A DNA stretch of 64,000 nt from Hamadaea sp. (GCF_013362815.1 NZ_JABFVK010000019.1:62001-126000); one strand, 5' to 3'; counted from the stretch's first letter, positions 7,999-17,775 are shown. Numbers and translations: made by a program. Notes: generated by a model not told the origin, from the sequence alone.

Positions 7999-10054
7999 CC
8001 CGCAGGGCGGAGGTGGAAGGGGAGGGGTGGCGGGCGGCGGCGCGGACGGCCTCGCGGGACAGCCACACCGGCACCATGTCCCCGGGCATCGGCCGGGCCA
8101 TCAGGTACCCCTGAGCCAGCGTGCAGCCCGTGGCGGCGAGCATCTGGCGGGTGTACTCGTTCTCGACGCCCTCGGCCACCGACCGCAGGCCGAGGGCGCG
8201 GGCCAACTCCACAGTGGAGCGTACGATCGCCGCGTCGTCGCTGTTGCGAGCCATTCCGCCGACGAACGACTGGTCGATCTTGATCTCACTCAGCGGCAGC
8301 TTCCGCAGGTGTTGCAGCGACGAGTATCCGGTCCCGAAGTCGTCGAGGGCCACCCCGACGCCCAGCTCGGCGAGCCGCTCAACGGTGCTGTGCGCCCGGG
8401 CGGCATCCGACATCAGGGCGCTCTCGGTGATCTCGATCTGGATCAGCTCCGGCGGTACGCCGTACACCGCGAGCCGGCGGGCCAGCTGGTCGACGATCTC
8501 GCCGCCGTGCAGGTCACGAGCGCTGACGTTGAGCGAGGCGCGCAGGTCGAGACCCTGCGACCGCCATTGCGCCACCTGCTGGACGACTTCGTCTATCACC
8601 CGCGTGGTGAGTAGTTGCATGACCGCGGTGTGCTCGGCGACCTGCAAGAGCTCGGCGGTGGGCACCGGTCCGCGGCGGGGATGCCGCCAGCGCAGCAGCG
8701 CCTCGACGCCGATCGGCTCGCCGGTGGTCAGCGAGACCTGCGGCTGATAGTGCAGGGTCACCTGCTCGCGCTCGGTCTCCAGGGCCTGCCGGAAATCGGT
8801 GAGCAGGCCGAGCTGGTGCGGGCTGGTGTGCCCGGACGACGGGTCGTAGACGGCGGCGGTGTCGCCGCGGCGCTTCGCCTCGTACATCGCGAGGTCGGCG
8901 TGCCGCATCAAGGTCGCGAAGTCTTCGCCGTGCTGCGGGTAGACGGCGATCCCGACCGATCCAGTGATGTCGATGGGCAGGCCGTCCAGGCGCAGCGGCT
9001 CGGCGAGCGCGGCCAGCAGCCGTCCCGCGACGACTTCGGCCTGGCTGACGTCGTGCAGGTTGGTGGCCAGTATCGCGAACTCGTCGCCGCCGAGCCGCCC
9101 GATCACCCCCTCGATCGGCTCCTCCCGCTGGAGTCGTTGCGCGACCGAGACCAGCAGGCGGTCGCCCACCTCGTGCCCCAGGGCGTCGTTGACGTGCTTG
9201 AACCGGTCCAGGTCCAGCATCAGCAGGGCGACGTGCGGCGCCTCGCGGGTCGCGATCATGTCGGTGAACCGGTGCTGCAACGCCCGCCGATTCGCCAGGC
9301 CGGTCAGCGGGTCGACCCGGGCCACCCGGGCACGCTCGGCCGACAGCCGCGCCATCCGCTGGACGGCGTACAGGGGGACGAAGATCAGCAGCACGAACGC
9401 CGCGTTCACGTGCGCGGCCACCGCCAGCACCGGGCTCAGCATCAACAGCGACGCCTTGAACAAGGTCTGATAAGGCAAGGTCTCGGTCACCCGGCGAGCG
9501 CGGGCCGGTCCCAGCCGCAGGCGGGCCGCGATCCAGGTCATCAAGTTGTACGCCAAGAGCCAGGCCAGCGCCGATCCGGCGATGGTGAGGGCGTCCTCGA
9601 TGCGGTCCGAAATCGTCGACCTGTGAAAGGGGTCGGGATCGCCGATCACGACGACGAGGTACGCAGCACCGAGGGCGACTGCGTACTCCGCGGCGACGAG
9701 CATCGCTTGTCTCAGAGTGTGCTTGAGTTTGCCCGCCACCACGATGACCGAGAGCGTCTGCGCGACGATCGCTGGTCCGAGTCCCCAGCACAGGAGGATG
9801 GCGAAGCTGAAACACAGGCTGGGACAGACGACCGCGGTGTAGAGGCGGTCGCCTGCGACGAACGCGGAGGCGGCGGCCAGCACGGCGAGCCCGGTCATCA
9901 TCCAGCAGGCCGGCTTGTGCGCGTACGCCCAACCGGCCTGGCCGGCCTGAGTCGCAAGAAGTGTGGCCGCCGTCCCGACGACCACCACGACGAACCAACC
10001 GTAGAGCCGAGGTCGCGCGGGACGCCGGTTCCTGGGCATGGTCAGCGCTACCAC
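7988..10054 (-). CDS. Membrane GGDEF-EAL protein (c-di-GMP turnover)
   Basis: 688-aa protein that may make and degrade c-di-GMP. The N-terminal 230 or so residues contain six or more hydrophobic segments (MASE-like sensor). The GGDEF domain has an intact RLGGDEFAIL active site. The EAL domain retains VEALLRW, NVSARDL, EITESALM, DDFGTGYSS, KIDQSFV and AEGVEN, so both activities look possible. The GTG at 10054 has GGGGGAG eight bases upstream; alternatives are ATG 10039 and GTG 10120. Adjacent genes give no pathway clue. In actinomycetes c-di-GMP controls development. Confidence 0.9.
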   Translation of the reverse strand: MVALTMPRNRRPARPRLYGWFVVVVVGTAATLLATQAGQAGWAYAHKPACWMMTGLAVLAAASAFVAGDRLYTAVVCPSLCFSFAILLCWGLGPAIVAQTLSVIVVAGKLKHTLRQAMLVAAEYAVALGAAYLVVVIGDPDPFHRSTISDRIEDALTIAGSALAWLLAYNLMTWIAARLRLGPARARRVTETLPYQTLFKASLLMLSPVLAVAAHVNAAFVLLIFVPLYAVQRMARLSAERARVARVDPLTGLANRRALQHRFTDMIATREAPHVALLMLDLDRFKHVNDALGHEVGDRLLVSVAQRLQREEPIEGVIGRLGGDEFAILATNLHDVSQAEVVAGRLLAALAEPLRLDGLPIDITGSVGIAVYPQHGEDFATLMRHADLAMYEAKRRGDTAAVYDPSSGHTSPHQLGLLTDFRQALETEREQVTLHYQPQVSLTTGEPIGVEALLRWRHPRRGPVPTAELLQVAEHTAVMQLLTTRVIDEVVQQVAQWRSQGLDLRASLNVSARDLHGGEIVDQLARRLAVYGVPPELIQIEITESALMSDAARAHSTVERLAELGVGVALDDFGTGYSSLQHLRKLPLSEIKIDQSFVGGMARNSDDAAIVRSTVELARALGLRSVAEGVENEYTRQMLAATGCTLAQGYLMARPMPGDMVPVWLSREAVRAAARHPSPSTSALRVTS

Positions 10055-10159
10055 CGATCCGACTCCCCCCGGCGAGCTGCCCAACATGTCCGCAAAGCGT
10101 AGCTCAGCCGATGCGTACACAATAGTGGCAATTATTCGGACAGTTTCCCTTGTAATGCG

Positions 10160-10194
10160 ACGGCGCCGGACCTTTCACCAAGGCCCGGCGCCGT
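10160..10194. terminator. Hairpin after amidase gene
   Basis: ACGGCGCCGG (from 10160) pairs with CCGGCGCCGT (to 10194), with an inner CCTT/AAGG extension. It lies between the 3' end of the amidase gene and the 5' end of the GGDEF-EAL gene, both on the minus strand, so it could end amidase transcription. No T-run follows, as is common in actinomycetes. Confidence 0.55.
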
Positions 10195-10246
10195 ACTCCT
10201 CCTCCCACCGGAGGGCTTGATCACAAGGGGGATCGGGGGAAGGCGA

Positions 10247-11248
10247 TCACACCCTCGTGAGCCGTACGGCATCGGCGATGACATAGCCGGTGCCCGAGGT
10301 CCACCGGCTGACCGCGACGGCGTTGTAGTCGCCCGCGTTGAAGGTGTACGTCCCGAGGTTGACCCATGTCCCGCCGTTGGCCTGCTGGCTTATGTTGACG
10401 CTTTGATTGCCCGAGGCGGTCACCATGACGAAGGGTGTCGAATTGTTGTAGCCGGACAGGGCCGGATACCACGTCTCCACTTTGTACGTCGCGGTCGCCG
10501 GGATGTTGAACTTGTACCAGGCGGCGTCGGAGATCGCCTGCGGGTTGGCGAAGCGGTAGTCCGCGCCGTAGCGCTGGGCGGAGTAGCTCGACGTGCCCCA
10601 GTTGGCCGACGCGGTGAACCGGTCGGCGGTGGTGTTGTCCACGACCTGCTGCCAGGACGGCGGCGTCGAACCGTTCACATAGGACATGAAGGTCGTCCAG
10701 TTCCAGTAGGAACCGGGGTCGGTGTGCGTCGCGCCGGGCACCTCGTTGTGGCCGATGATGTGCGACCGGTCCTTCGGGATGCCGTACTTGTCGCACAGGT
10801 AGCGGACCAGGTTCGCCGACGCCTGGTACATCGCGGCGCTGGTCCAGTTCGGGTCGTCGATGTAGCCCTCGTGCTCGATGCCGATCGACTGGGTGTTGTA
10901 GGTCCAGTTTCCGGCGTGCCAGGCGATGTCTTTGTCCCGGACCGTCTGGGTCACCGCGCCGCCCTTGGACACGACGTAGTGCGCGCTGACGCCGGCCGAC
11001 GGGTTCTGGAACCAGTTGATCGTGCCGGAGTACGACCCCTGCGCGGTGTGGATGACGATGTAGTTGATCGGGTAGCTGCTTTCGCGGCTGGACGCGGTGT
11101 AGTTGCTGGTGCTGGCCGGGACCCACGCCGCCGGGGGATAGTCGGTGCTCGCGTGGGCGACGCCGGGGGACACCAGAATGGTGCCGAGGCCGACGGCGAG
11201 AGTGCCGACGGCGGTTGCCGCGCGGCGAAGTAGAGACATGGGGGCCAC
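10247..11248 (-). CDS. Secreted N-acetylmuramoyl-L-alanine amidase
   Basis: 333-aa exported peptidoglycan hydrolase. A Sec signal (LLRRAATAVG...GVAHA) is followed by an Amidase_2 domain with zinc-ligand segments YIVIHTAQG, HAGNWTYN and IGHNEVPGATHTDPG. A C-terminal beta-rich module of about 125 residues (from near 205) resembles the golvesin/xanthan-lyase carbohydrate-binding type. It cleaves the amide between MurNAc and the stem peptide. The GTG at 11248 lies four bases after AGGAGG; ATG 11239 is the alternative. A TTGACA promoter lies upstream. Confidence 0.92.
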   Translation of the reverse strand: MAPMSLLRRAATAVGTLAVGLGTILVSPGVAHASTDYPPAAWVPASTSNYTASSRESSYPINYIVIHTAQGSYSGTINWFQNPSAGVSAHYVVSKGGAVTQTVRDKDIAWHAGNWTYNTQSIGIEHEGYIDDPNWTSAAMYQASANLVRYLCDKYGIPKDRSHIIGHNEVPGATHTDPGSYWNWTTFMSYVNGSTPPSWQQVVDNTTADRFTASANWGTSSYSAQRYGADYRFANPQAISDAAWYKFNIPATATYKVETWYPALSGYNNSTPFVMVTASGNQSVNISQQANGGTWVNLGTYTFNAGDYNAVAVSRWTSGTGYVIADAVRLTRV

Positions 11249-11308
11249 AAGTCCTCCTGGGGGTAGGCCCTAGCGGGGTAGGCCGGAGCTTGCATCGGTG
11301 TTGAGAAA

Positions 11309-11337
11309 TACTCAGACACTTCGAAGTTCTCTGTCAA
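11309..11337 (-). promoter_or_regulatory. Candidate sigma70-type promoter of amidase gene
   Basis: On the minus strand TTGACA (11337-11332) is followed after 17 bases by TGAGTA (11314-11309). The -35 is a perfect consensus and the -10 is weak. It gives a leader of about 50-60 bases before the amidase start. Confidence 0.45.
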
Positions 11338-11398
11338 GGCTTAACGAGAACTTCTCATAGGGCGTGAGTGATTAACGGCAGATTTCCGGACGGTATGG

Positions 11399-11425
11399 TG
11401 TCGAGGAATCGCCTACGGCTCCGAC
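11399..11425 (+). promoter_or_regulatory. ECF42-type promoter (autoregulatory)
   Basis: TGTCGA at 11399-11404, 17-base spacer, CGAC at 11422-11425. It precedes the YCII gene that leads the ECF42 sigma operon. The motif agrees with what I recall of the ECF42 target consensus. The same layout occurs at 3655-3681 before an exporter gene. Confidence 0.6.
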
Positions 11426-11475
11426 CCCCTCGCGAGAACGCCGGGCGACGGCGTACGCGAGAACGAGGAGAGATC

Positions 11476-11838
11476 ATGAAGTATCTGCTGATCATCACGA
11501 TGAACCCGACCGTGTTCGAGACACTGTCCGAGGCCGACCGGGAAGCGGTGTTCGCCGGGCACGACGCCCTGATCAAGGAGCTGAACGAGACGGGGGAGAT
11601 GGTCGGGTTCGCCGCACTGGCCGATCCGTCGGCCACCAAGACCGTCCGCGTACGCGACGGCGTGCCGGCCGTCACCGACGGTCCCTACCTCGAGGCGAAG
11701 GAGTTCCTGGCGGGGTACTACGTCGTGGACTGCGAGACGCCGGAGCGGGCCGCCGCACTGGCCGCCAAGATCCCGGACGCGACTTTCAGCGCCATCGAGG
11801 TCCGGCCGGTCATGGAGTCCGCCGGGCTGGAGATGTGA
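11476..11838 (+). CDS. YCII/DGPF-domain protein
   Basis: 120-aa member of the YCII-related (DGPF) family, a dimeric alpha-beta barrel fold. The diagnostic sequence appears as DGVPAVTDGPYLEAKEFLAG near residues 61-80. Genes of this family accompany ECF42 sigma factors so regularly that the pairing is a family hallmark, and here the sigma gene starts 11 bp downstream. The biochemical role is unknown. ATG at 11476 follows GAGGAGAG. An ECF42-like promoter lies upstream. Confidence 0.9.
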   Translation: MKYLLIITMNPTVFETLSEADREAVFAGHDALIKELNETGEMVGFAALADPSATKTVRVRDGVPAVTDGPYLEAKEFLAGYYVVDCETPERAAALAAKIPDATFSAIEVRPVMESAGLEM

Positions 11839-11848
11839 CCGGCTGCCC

Positions 11849-13090
11849 GTGAGCCTGCCGAAAGCCGTCGAGGACCTGTTGCGCCAGCTGACGCCGCAGG
11901 TCCTCGGCGTGGTCGCGCGCCGCTACGGCGACTTCACCGAGGCGGAGGACGCCGTCCAGGAGGCCCTGCTGGCGGCTGCGCTGCAATGGCCGGAGCAGGG
12001 CGTACCGGAGAATCCGAAGGCGTGGCTGGTGACGGTCGCGTCGCGCCGGATGACCGATCAGATCCGCAGGGCGTCGGCTCGCCGGCGGCGCGAGGAGACG
12101 GTGTACGCCCGCTCGCCCGCCGACGAGCTGGTCGCGACGGCCGCCGACGAGGTGACCGAGGACCGCGACGACACCCTGACGCTGCTGCTGTTGTGCTGCC
12201 ATCCGGCGCTCTCGCCGCCATCGCAGTTGGCGCTGACGCTGCGGGCGGTCGGCGGTCTGACCACCGCGGAGATCGCCGGGGCGTTCTTCGTGCCGGAGGC
12301 GACCATGGCTCAGCGCATCAGCCGGGCCAAGCAGAAGATCGCCGCATCGGGCGGGACCTTCGAGTCACCGCCACCGCAAGACGTGCCGGAGCGCATGCGC
12401 GTCGTGCTCCACGTGCTCTACCTGATGTTCAACGAGGGGTACGCCGCTTCCTCCGGCCCGCACCTGCTCCGGGCCGAGCTGACCGGCGAGGCGATCCGGC
12501 TGACTCGGGAGGTGCACCGGCTGCGCCCCGACGACGGCGAAGTCGCCGGGCTGCTCGCGTTGATGCTGCTCACCGACGCTCGGCGCGGTGCGCGTACGGG
12601 GGTCGACGGTGATCTGATCCCGTTGGCCGAACAGGACCGCGGCCAGTGGGACGCCGAGCGCGTCGCGGAGGGCATCGACCTCGTCACGCGTACGCTCGCC
12701 GCCGCCCGGATCGGGCCGTATCAGGTGCAGGCCGCGATCGCGGCGGTCCACGCGGAGGCGTCCCGCGCCGAGGACACCGACTGGCCGCAGATCCTGTCGC
12801 TGTACCAGTTGCTCGATCGGCTCGCCCCGAACCCCGTCGTCACCCTCAACCAGGCGGTCGCCCTCGCCATGGTGCACGGACCCGAGGCGGGCCTGGCGTT
12901 GCTGGACTCCCTCGCCGGAGACGATCGGCTGACCGGGCATCATCGGCTGTACGCCGTCCGCGCGCACCTGCTGGAAATGGCCGGCGACGTCGACGGCGCG
13001 CTTTCGGCGTACCAGTTGGCCTCGAAACGAACGACGAGCCTGCCGGAGCGCCGCTATCTGGCTTCCCGCGCGGCTCGCCTCGCCCGCTGA
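11849..13090 (+). CDS. ECF42-group RNA polymerase sigma factor
   Basis: 413-aa sigma factor with a long C-terminal extension. Region 2 includes YGDFTEAEDAVQEALLAA (about residues 31-48); region 4 is in LTTAEIAGAFFVPEATMAQR. After about residue 180 comes a helical TPR-like extension ending at the C-terminus, as reported for ECF42, where the extension is needed for activity in place of an anti-sigma factor. No anti-sigma gene is adjacent. GTG start. It is cotranscribed with the YCII gene; a second matching promoter precedes the exporter at 3.7 kb. Confidence 0.92.
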   Translation: MSLPKAVEDLLRQLTPQVLGVVARRYGDFTEAEDAVQEALLAAALQWPEQGVPENPKAWLVTVASRRMTDQIRRASARRRREETVYARSPADELVATAADEVTEDRDDTLTLLLLCCHPALSPPSQLALTLRAVGGLTTAEIAGAFFVPEATMAQRISRAKQKIAASGGTFESPPPQDVPERMRVVLHVLYLMFNEGYAASSGPHLLRAELTGEAIRLTREVHRLRPDDGEVAGLLALMLLTDARRGARTGVDGDLIPLAEQDRGQWDAERVAEGIDLVTRTLAAARIGPYQVQAAIAAVHAEASRAEDTDWPQILSLYQLLDRLAPNPVVTLNQAVALAMVHGPEAGLALLDSLAGDDRLTGHHRLYAVRAHLLEMAGDVDGALSAYQLASKRTTSLPERRYLASRAARLAR

Positions 13091-13132
13091 GCCGGGCGTT
13101 TCCCGAAGCTCGGGCCGGGTAATCGACGGACC

Positions 13133-14086
13133 GTGACCGATGTGCAGCCGCCACCACCTGACGCCGGACCGTCGGGGCCGACGAAGCTGGGCGGCGGGCG
13201 TCTGCTCGCCGCGCTGAAACGCGTGGTCCGGGAGTTCTCCGACGACAACCTGACGGTGTGGGCCGCGGCGCTGACCTACTACGGTGTGCTGTCGTTGTTC
13301 CCCGGGCTGCTGGCGCTGGTCGCCGGACTGGGCCTGATCAGCGAGGATGCCTTCCAGCGCATGCTGACCCAGGTGTTGCCGCTGATCCCGGCGGGCGCGC
13401 GGGACATCGTGACCGGAGCCGCCGACACGGTACGCCAAGGCCAGGGGCATGCGGGTGTGGCGGCTGTGCTGGGTGTCCTGGTGGCGATCTGGTCGGCGTC
13501 GGGCTACGTCGGCGCGTTCATGCAGGCCTCGAACGTCATCTACGACGTACGCGAAGGCCGTCCGATCTGGAAGACGCTGCCGATCCGGCTCGCGGTGACG
13601 ATCGTGATCGGCGTGCTGCTCATCGCGAGCATCCTCATCGTGGTGCTCAGCGGGCAGGTGGCGACCCGGCTCGGCGAGGTGCTCGGGCTGGGTTCGGCCA
13701 CCGTGACCGCCTGGAACATCGCGAAGTGGCCGGTGCTGGTGGTCCTGGTGGCGCTGATGTTCGCGATCCTCTACTGGGCCTCGCCCAACGCGCGTCAAGG
13801 TGGCTTCCGGTGGATCAGCCCGGGTGGGTTCCTCGCGGTGGTGCTCTGGATCGGCGCGTCCGTCCTGTTCGGACTGTATGCCGCGAACTTCGGGTCCTAC
13901 AACAAGACCTACGGGACGCTGGGCGGTGTCGTGATCTTCCTCGTCTGGCTGTGGCTCAGCAATCTGGCCATCCTCGTCGGCGCTGAGCTCGACGCCGAGC
14001 TGGAGCGCGGCCGGGCCATCGCCGCCGGGCATCCGGCCGACAAGGAGCCCTATCTTCAGCTGCGCGACACCCGCAAACTCCGCTGA
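13133..14086 (+). CDS. YihY/BrkB-family membrane protein
   Basis: 317-aa integral membrane protein with about six hydrophobic segments between residues 40 and 285, preceded by a proline-rich cytoplasmic N-terminus. Family marks include WAAALTYYGVLSLFP near residue 43 and NFGSYNKTYGTLGGVV near 245. The old name 'RNase BN/virulence factor BrkB' is misleading; function is not established. GTG start at 13133. It lies 42 bp after the sigma gene on the same strand and could be in its transcript. Confidence 0.88.
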   Translation: MTDVQPPPPDAGPSGPTKLGGGRLLAALKRVVREFSDDNLTVWAAALTYYGVLSLFPGLLALVAGLGLISEDAFQRMLTQVLPLIPAGARDIVTGAADTVRQGQGHAGVAAVLGVLVAIWSASGYVGAFMQASNVIYDVREGRPIWKTLPIRLAVTIVIGVLLIASILIVVLSGQVATRLGEVLGLGSATVTAWNIAKWPVLVVLVALMFAILYWASPNARQGGFRWISPGGFLAVVLWIGASVLFGLYAANFGSYNKTYGTLGGVVIFLVWLWLSNLAILVGAELDAELERGRAIAAGHPADKEPYLQLRDTRKLR

Positions 14087-14186
14087 CCTGCTTTCTTTAT
14101 TGCTTATATTGACTGCCTTACGAAGTGGGCAATAGCCTTCAGTCGATCGTTCGGTTCCTGCCGTCCCACCGGAAGGATTACCCCCA

Positions 14187-16325
14187 ATGAACGTTCGGCT
14201 TCGACGCGGGCTGGCCATGGTGGCCGCCGGCGTCCTGACTCTCGGCGTCGTGCCCGCCCGCCCGGCGGACGCCGCCGGGCCCTCGTATCGCGACTCCCGG
14301 CTGCCGGTCGGCGTACGGGTCCAAGATCTGCTGGCCCGCATGACGCTGGCGGAGAAGATCGGCCAGATGACCCAGGCCGAGCGGGGTGCCGTGGCGGCCG
14401 ACCCGACGCTGATCGCCCAGTGGCAGCTGGGCTCGGTGCTGTCTGGCGGCGGCTCCACGCCGGCTAGCAACACGCCGCAGGCATGGGTCGAGATGGTCAA
14501 CCAGTTCCAGACCCAGGCGCTGAGTACGCGGCTGGGCATACCGATGATCTATGGGATCGACGCCGTGCACGGGCACGGCAACGTCTACGGCGCCACCGTC
14601 TTCCCGCACAACATCGGGCTCGGCGCGACCCGGGATCCGGCGCTGGTGGAACGGATCGGGCACGCCAACGCCGAGGAGGTCCGGGCGACCGGCATCCCGT
14701 GGAGCTTCTCGCCGTGCATCTGCGTCACCCGGGACGAGCGCTGGGGCCGGTCCTACGAGGCATTCGGTGAGGACCCGGCTCTGGTGGTGCGAATGGGCAC
14801 GATCATCGACGGACAGCAGGGCCACTCGGTGTCCCAGTTGGACGATCACGATCGGGTGCTGTCGACCGCCAAGCACTTCGCCGGTGATGGCGACACCGAG
14901 TACGACGCCGCCGTGGCGGCGGCCAACGAGGGCCAGCCCTGGTGGGCGCAGAAGTACACCATTGATCAAGGTGTCACCGTCACGAGCCGGTCGGACTTCG
15001 CGAAGATCGATCTCGCGCCCTACGTGGTGGCCGTCGGCAAGTACGACGTGGGCACGGTCATGCCGTCGTTCTCCAGCGTGGACTGGACCGAGGACGGCGT
15101 CGGCAACCCGCTCAAGATGCATGCCCACCAGGAGCTGATCACCGGCCATCTCAAGGGCCAGCTCGGCTTCGACGGGTTCGTGATCTCCGACTGGGAGGGC
15201 ATCCACCAGATCCCCGACCCGGCCGACCCGGGCAACGGCGGGCTCACCGCCTACAAGGTGCGTACCGGGGTCAACGCGGGCATCGACATGTTCATGGAGC
15301 CCAACAGCGCACTCCAGTTCGAGCAGCTGCTGCTGGCCGAGGTGACCGCCGGAAACGTCGCGATGAGCCGCATCGACGACGCGGTCTCGCGCATCCTGCG
15401 GAAGAAGTTCGAGCTCGGCCTGTTCGAGCACCCGTACGCCGGCCTCGACGACATCTCGCAGGTCGGCAGCGACGCTCACCGGGCGCTGGCCCGTCAGGCC
15501 GTCGCGGAGTCCCAGGTGCTCCTGAAGAACTCCGGGCACGCGCTGCCGCTGCGCCCGTCGGCGAAGGTGTACGTGGCCGGGCGCAACGCCGACGACATCG
15601 GCAACCAGGCCGGCGGCTGGACCATCAGCTGGCAGGGCAACTCCGGGGCGAACATCCCCGGGACGACGATCCTCCAGGGCATACGCTCGATCGCCTCGGA
15701 CGTCACCTACAGCGCGGACGCCTCAGTGCCGGTCGGTGACGCGCAGGTCGGCGTGGTGGTCGTCGGCGAGACCCCGTACGCCGAGGGCTATGGCGACGTC
15801 GGCGGCCCCGAATGCGGCTGGTGCACGGTTCCGCAGCAGGAGGAGAAGTCACTGTCGTTGCAGCCCGCTGACAAAGCCGTCATCGACAAGGTGTGCGCCG
15901 CCGTCCCGACCTGCGTCGTCGTGCTCGTCTCGGGGCGTACGCAGATCGTCACCGACCAGCTCGGCGAGATGGACGCCCTCGTCGCGGGGTGGTTGCCGGG
16001 CAGCGAAGGCGGCGGCGTGGCGGACGTCCTCTTCGGACGCAAGCCGTTCACCGGGCGGCTGCCGGTGACCTGGCCCGCCTCGGCCGGCCAGGTCCCGATC
16101 AACGTCGGCGACGCCGCCTACGAACCACTGTTCCCGTACGGCTGGGGACTGCGTACGGCGCCACCGGAGGATGCTCTCGACGCGCTGCGGGCCGTCGCGC
16201 AGAACGCGGTGGTCGCCGGGCGGGCCCGGCCCGGGTGGCAGAAGCTCATGGCCGACGCCGAGCACGCGGCTCAGTCCGGGGACACGCTGACCGCGGTGCG
16301 GCTACTCGCTCGCGTTCCGCGTTAA
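14187..16325 (+). CDS. Secreted GH3 beta-glucosidase/exo-glucanase
   Basis: 712-aa exported hydrolase. A signal peptide (about residues 1-30, cut after ADA) leads to the GH3 barrel; GIDAVHGHGNVYGAT, AKHFAGDGDTEYDA and the nucleophile motif FDGFVISDWEG are present. A C-terminal alpha-beta sandwich (LPVTWPASAGQVP, FPYGWGL) completes the two-domain exo-glucanase type known from barley ExoI, followed by about 50 extra residues. Expected to release glucose from beta-1,3/1,4-glucans or cello-oligosaccharides. ATG at 14187 follows GGAAGGATTA. The 100-bp gap before it is AT-rich but shows no clear promoter. Confidence 0.92.
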   Translation: MNVRLRRGLAMVAAGVLTLGVVPARPADAAGPSYRDSRLPVGVRVQDLLARMTLAEKIGQMTQAERGAVAADPTLIAQWQLGSVLSGGGSTPASNTPQAWVEMVNQFQTQALSTRLGIPMIYGIDAVHGHGNVYGATVFPHNIGLGATRDPALVERIGHANAEEVRATGIPWSFSPCICVTRDERWGRSYEAFGEDPALVVRMGTIIDGQQGHSVSQLDDHDRVLSTAKHFAGDGDTEYDAAVAAANEGQPWWAQKYTIDQGVTVTSRSDFAKIDLAPYVVAVGKYDVGTVMPSFSSVDWTEDGVGNPLKMHAHQELITGHLKGQLGFDGFVISDWEGIHQIPDPADPGNGGLTAYKVRTGVNAGIDMFMEPNSALQFEQLLLAEVTAGNVAMSRIDDAVSRILRKKFELGLFEHPYAGLDDISQVGSDAHRALARQAVAESQVLLKNSGHALPLRPSAKVYVAGRNADDIGNQAGGWTISWQGNSGANIPGTTILQGIRSIASDVTYSADASVPVGDAQVGVVVVGETPYAEGYGDVGGPECGWCTVPQQEEKSLSLQPADKAVIDKVCAAVPTCVVVLVSGRTQIVTDQLGEMDALVAGWLPGSEGGGVADVLFGRKPFTGRLPVTWPASAGQVPINVGDAAYEPLFPYGWGLRTAPPEDALDALRAVAQNAVVAGRARPGWQKLMADAEHAAQSGDTLTAVRLLARVPR

Positions 16326-16337
16326 CGGTCGCCCCCG

Positions 16338-16398
16338 GCTGGATCAGGGTTCTGGGTCGAATCTTGGGACAAGATTCGACCCAGAACCCTGATCCAGC
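16338..16398. repeat. Intergenic palindrome family A, copy 1
   Basis: Perfect 28-bp stem (16338-16365 with 16371-16398) and a 5-base loop GGGAC. The arm contains GGATCAGGGTTCTGGGTCG. It sits between convergent genes (GH3 and alditol oxidase), where it could act as a two-way terminator. Diverged copies at 31341-31400 and 34250-34316. Confidence 0.9.
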
Positions 16399-16419
16399 GC
16401 GCTTTCCGCCACGGACGGG

Positions 16420-17649
16420 CTAACGGAGGAGGGAGTCGAGGAGGTCGTTGCGGAACTTGCCCCGCGGGTCGAGTTCGCGGGTCAACGCGGCGAACTCGCC
16501 CAACCGCGGATACAGCTCGGCCAGCCGTTCCGGCGGCGTGCCGTAGACCTTGCCCCAGTGCGGGCGGGCGGCGTACGGGGCGAGGCGTTCCTCGATCAGC
16601 GTCAGGACCGGCTCGACCGCAACCGCGTCGGGTTTCCAGGTGAAGTGGATCGCCACGCTGTCCCGGCCGGACGCGGGACTCAGCCAGAGCTCGTCGGCGG
16701 CGATCGCGCGGATCTCCGAGATGTGCAGCACGGGCGCGATCCGCTCCCGGATCTCGGCGATCGCATCCAGCGCCTCCACGGCGCGATCGGCCGGGACGAA
16801 GTACTCCGACTGCAGTTCGTCGCCGTTGCTCGGGGTGAACTCCAGCCGGAAGTGTGGCAGCCGCTCGTGCCACGGCCCCGGTACGCCGAGTTGCGGCGTA
16901 CACCACTCGGCGGGGCCGCCCGGGATCGGATGCCGGGGTCCGTCCGCCCGGACTGCGTCGAAGAGTTCCAGGGCGGGTTCACCGACGGACTTCACCCAGA
17001 CCTGATCGACCGCGTCACCGGTCCAGGAGGTGAAGAGGCTGACGCTGTACGCCGAGCGCATGATCTCGGTGAAGTGCGCCCGGACGGCCGGACCGGGCAG
17101 GTTCTCGAAGACCGTCTGGCTCACCTCGTACGCCGGCCGCACCCGGAGGGTCAGGGCGGCGACGACGCCGAGCGCGCCCAACGCCACCACCGAACCGGGG
17201 AACCTATCGTCCCCTTCGGACAGTTCGACGATCGACCCGTCCGCGGTGACCAGCTCCACCGCGGCCACCTCGGCCGAGAGGCTGCGATTGCCCGCACCGG
17301 AACCGTGGGTGCCGGTGGACACCGCGCCGGCCACCGAGATGTGCGGTAACGACGCCAGATTGCTCAAGGCGTACCCGTTGGTCCAAAGGAATCGGGAGAG
17401 TTCGCCATAGCGGACGCCGGCCGAGACGCGGACCTTGCCGGCAGCGGTGTCGATCTCCATGACCACGGGCAGCGCGGCCGGGCTGATCAGCTCGCCGGAG
17501 GTGTCGGCGAGCCGGTTGAACGAGTGGCCGGTGCCGAGCGGTCGTACGCGTTCCGCCCGCGCGACCGCCTCGCGCAGCTCGGCGAGGCTGCTCGGCCGGT
17601 GGAGAGCGCGCGCGGAGTAGGTCACGTTGCCGGCCCAGTTGGTGATCAC
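16420..17649 (-). CDS. xyoA: Alditol oxidase (VAO family, covalent FAD)
   Basis: 409-aa flavoprotein closely resembling Streptomyces coelicolor AldO, which oxidises xylitol and sorbitol at C1 with oxygen, giving aldose and H2O2. The FAD is attached to the histidine of GTGHSFN (His42 here). ASLPHISVAGAVSTGTHGSG covers the FAD pyrophosphate region, and the C-terminal HFTW and PHWGKV motifs carry substrate-pocket residues. No signal peptide, so cytoplasmic. ATG at 17649. It is convergent with the GH3 gene across the family A palindrome. Confidence 0.92.
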   Translation of the reverse strand: MITNWAGNVTYSARALHRPSSLAELREAVARAERVRPLGTGHSFNRLADTSGELISPAALPVVMEIDTAAGKVRVSAGVRYGELSRFLWTNGYALSNLASLPHISVAGAVSTGTHGSGAGNRSLSAEVAAVELVTADGSIVELSEGDDRFPGSVVALGALGVVAALTLRVRPAYEVSQTVFENLPGPAVRAHFTEIMRSAYSVSLFTSWTGDAVDQVWVKSVGEPALELFDAVRADGPRHPIPGGPAEWCTPQLGVPGPWHERLPHFRLEFTPSNGDELQSEYFVPADRAVEALDAIAEIRERIAPVLHISEIRAIAADELWLSPASGRDSVAIHFTWKPDAVAVEPVLTLIEERLAPYAARPHWGKVYGTPPERLAELYPRLGEFAALTRELDPRGKFRNDLLDSLLR

Positions 17650-17775
17650 CCGGACAGCCTACTGGGGTGATGTATTTCGATTCGATAACGCCGACGTCGT
17701 CGTGCGCACCGACATCGGCGGTCATCGCGCTTTGAGGACGGCCGGAGACACCGGCTTTCCGTCAGAAATGTGGTG

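Noticed and set aside
12365-14539. Long minus-strand open frame opposite the sigma factor and YihY genes
   Set aside because: No family resemblance, very rich in Arg/Gln/Asp/His, and it lies antisense to two well-supported genes.
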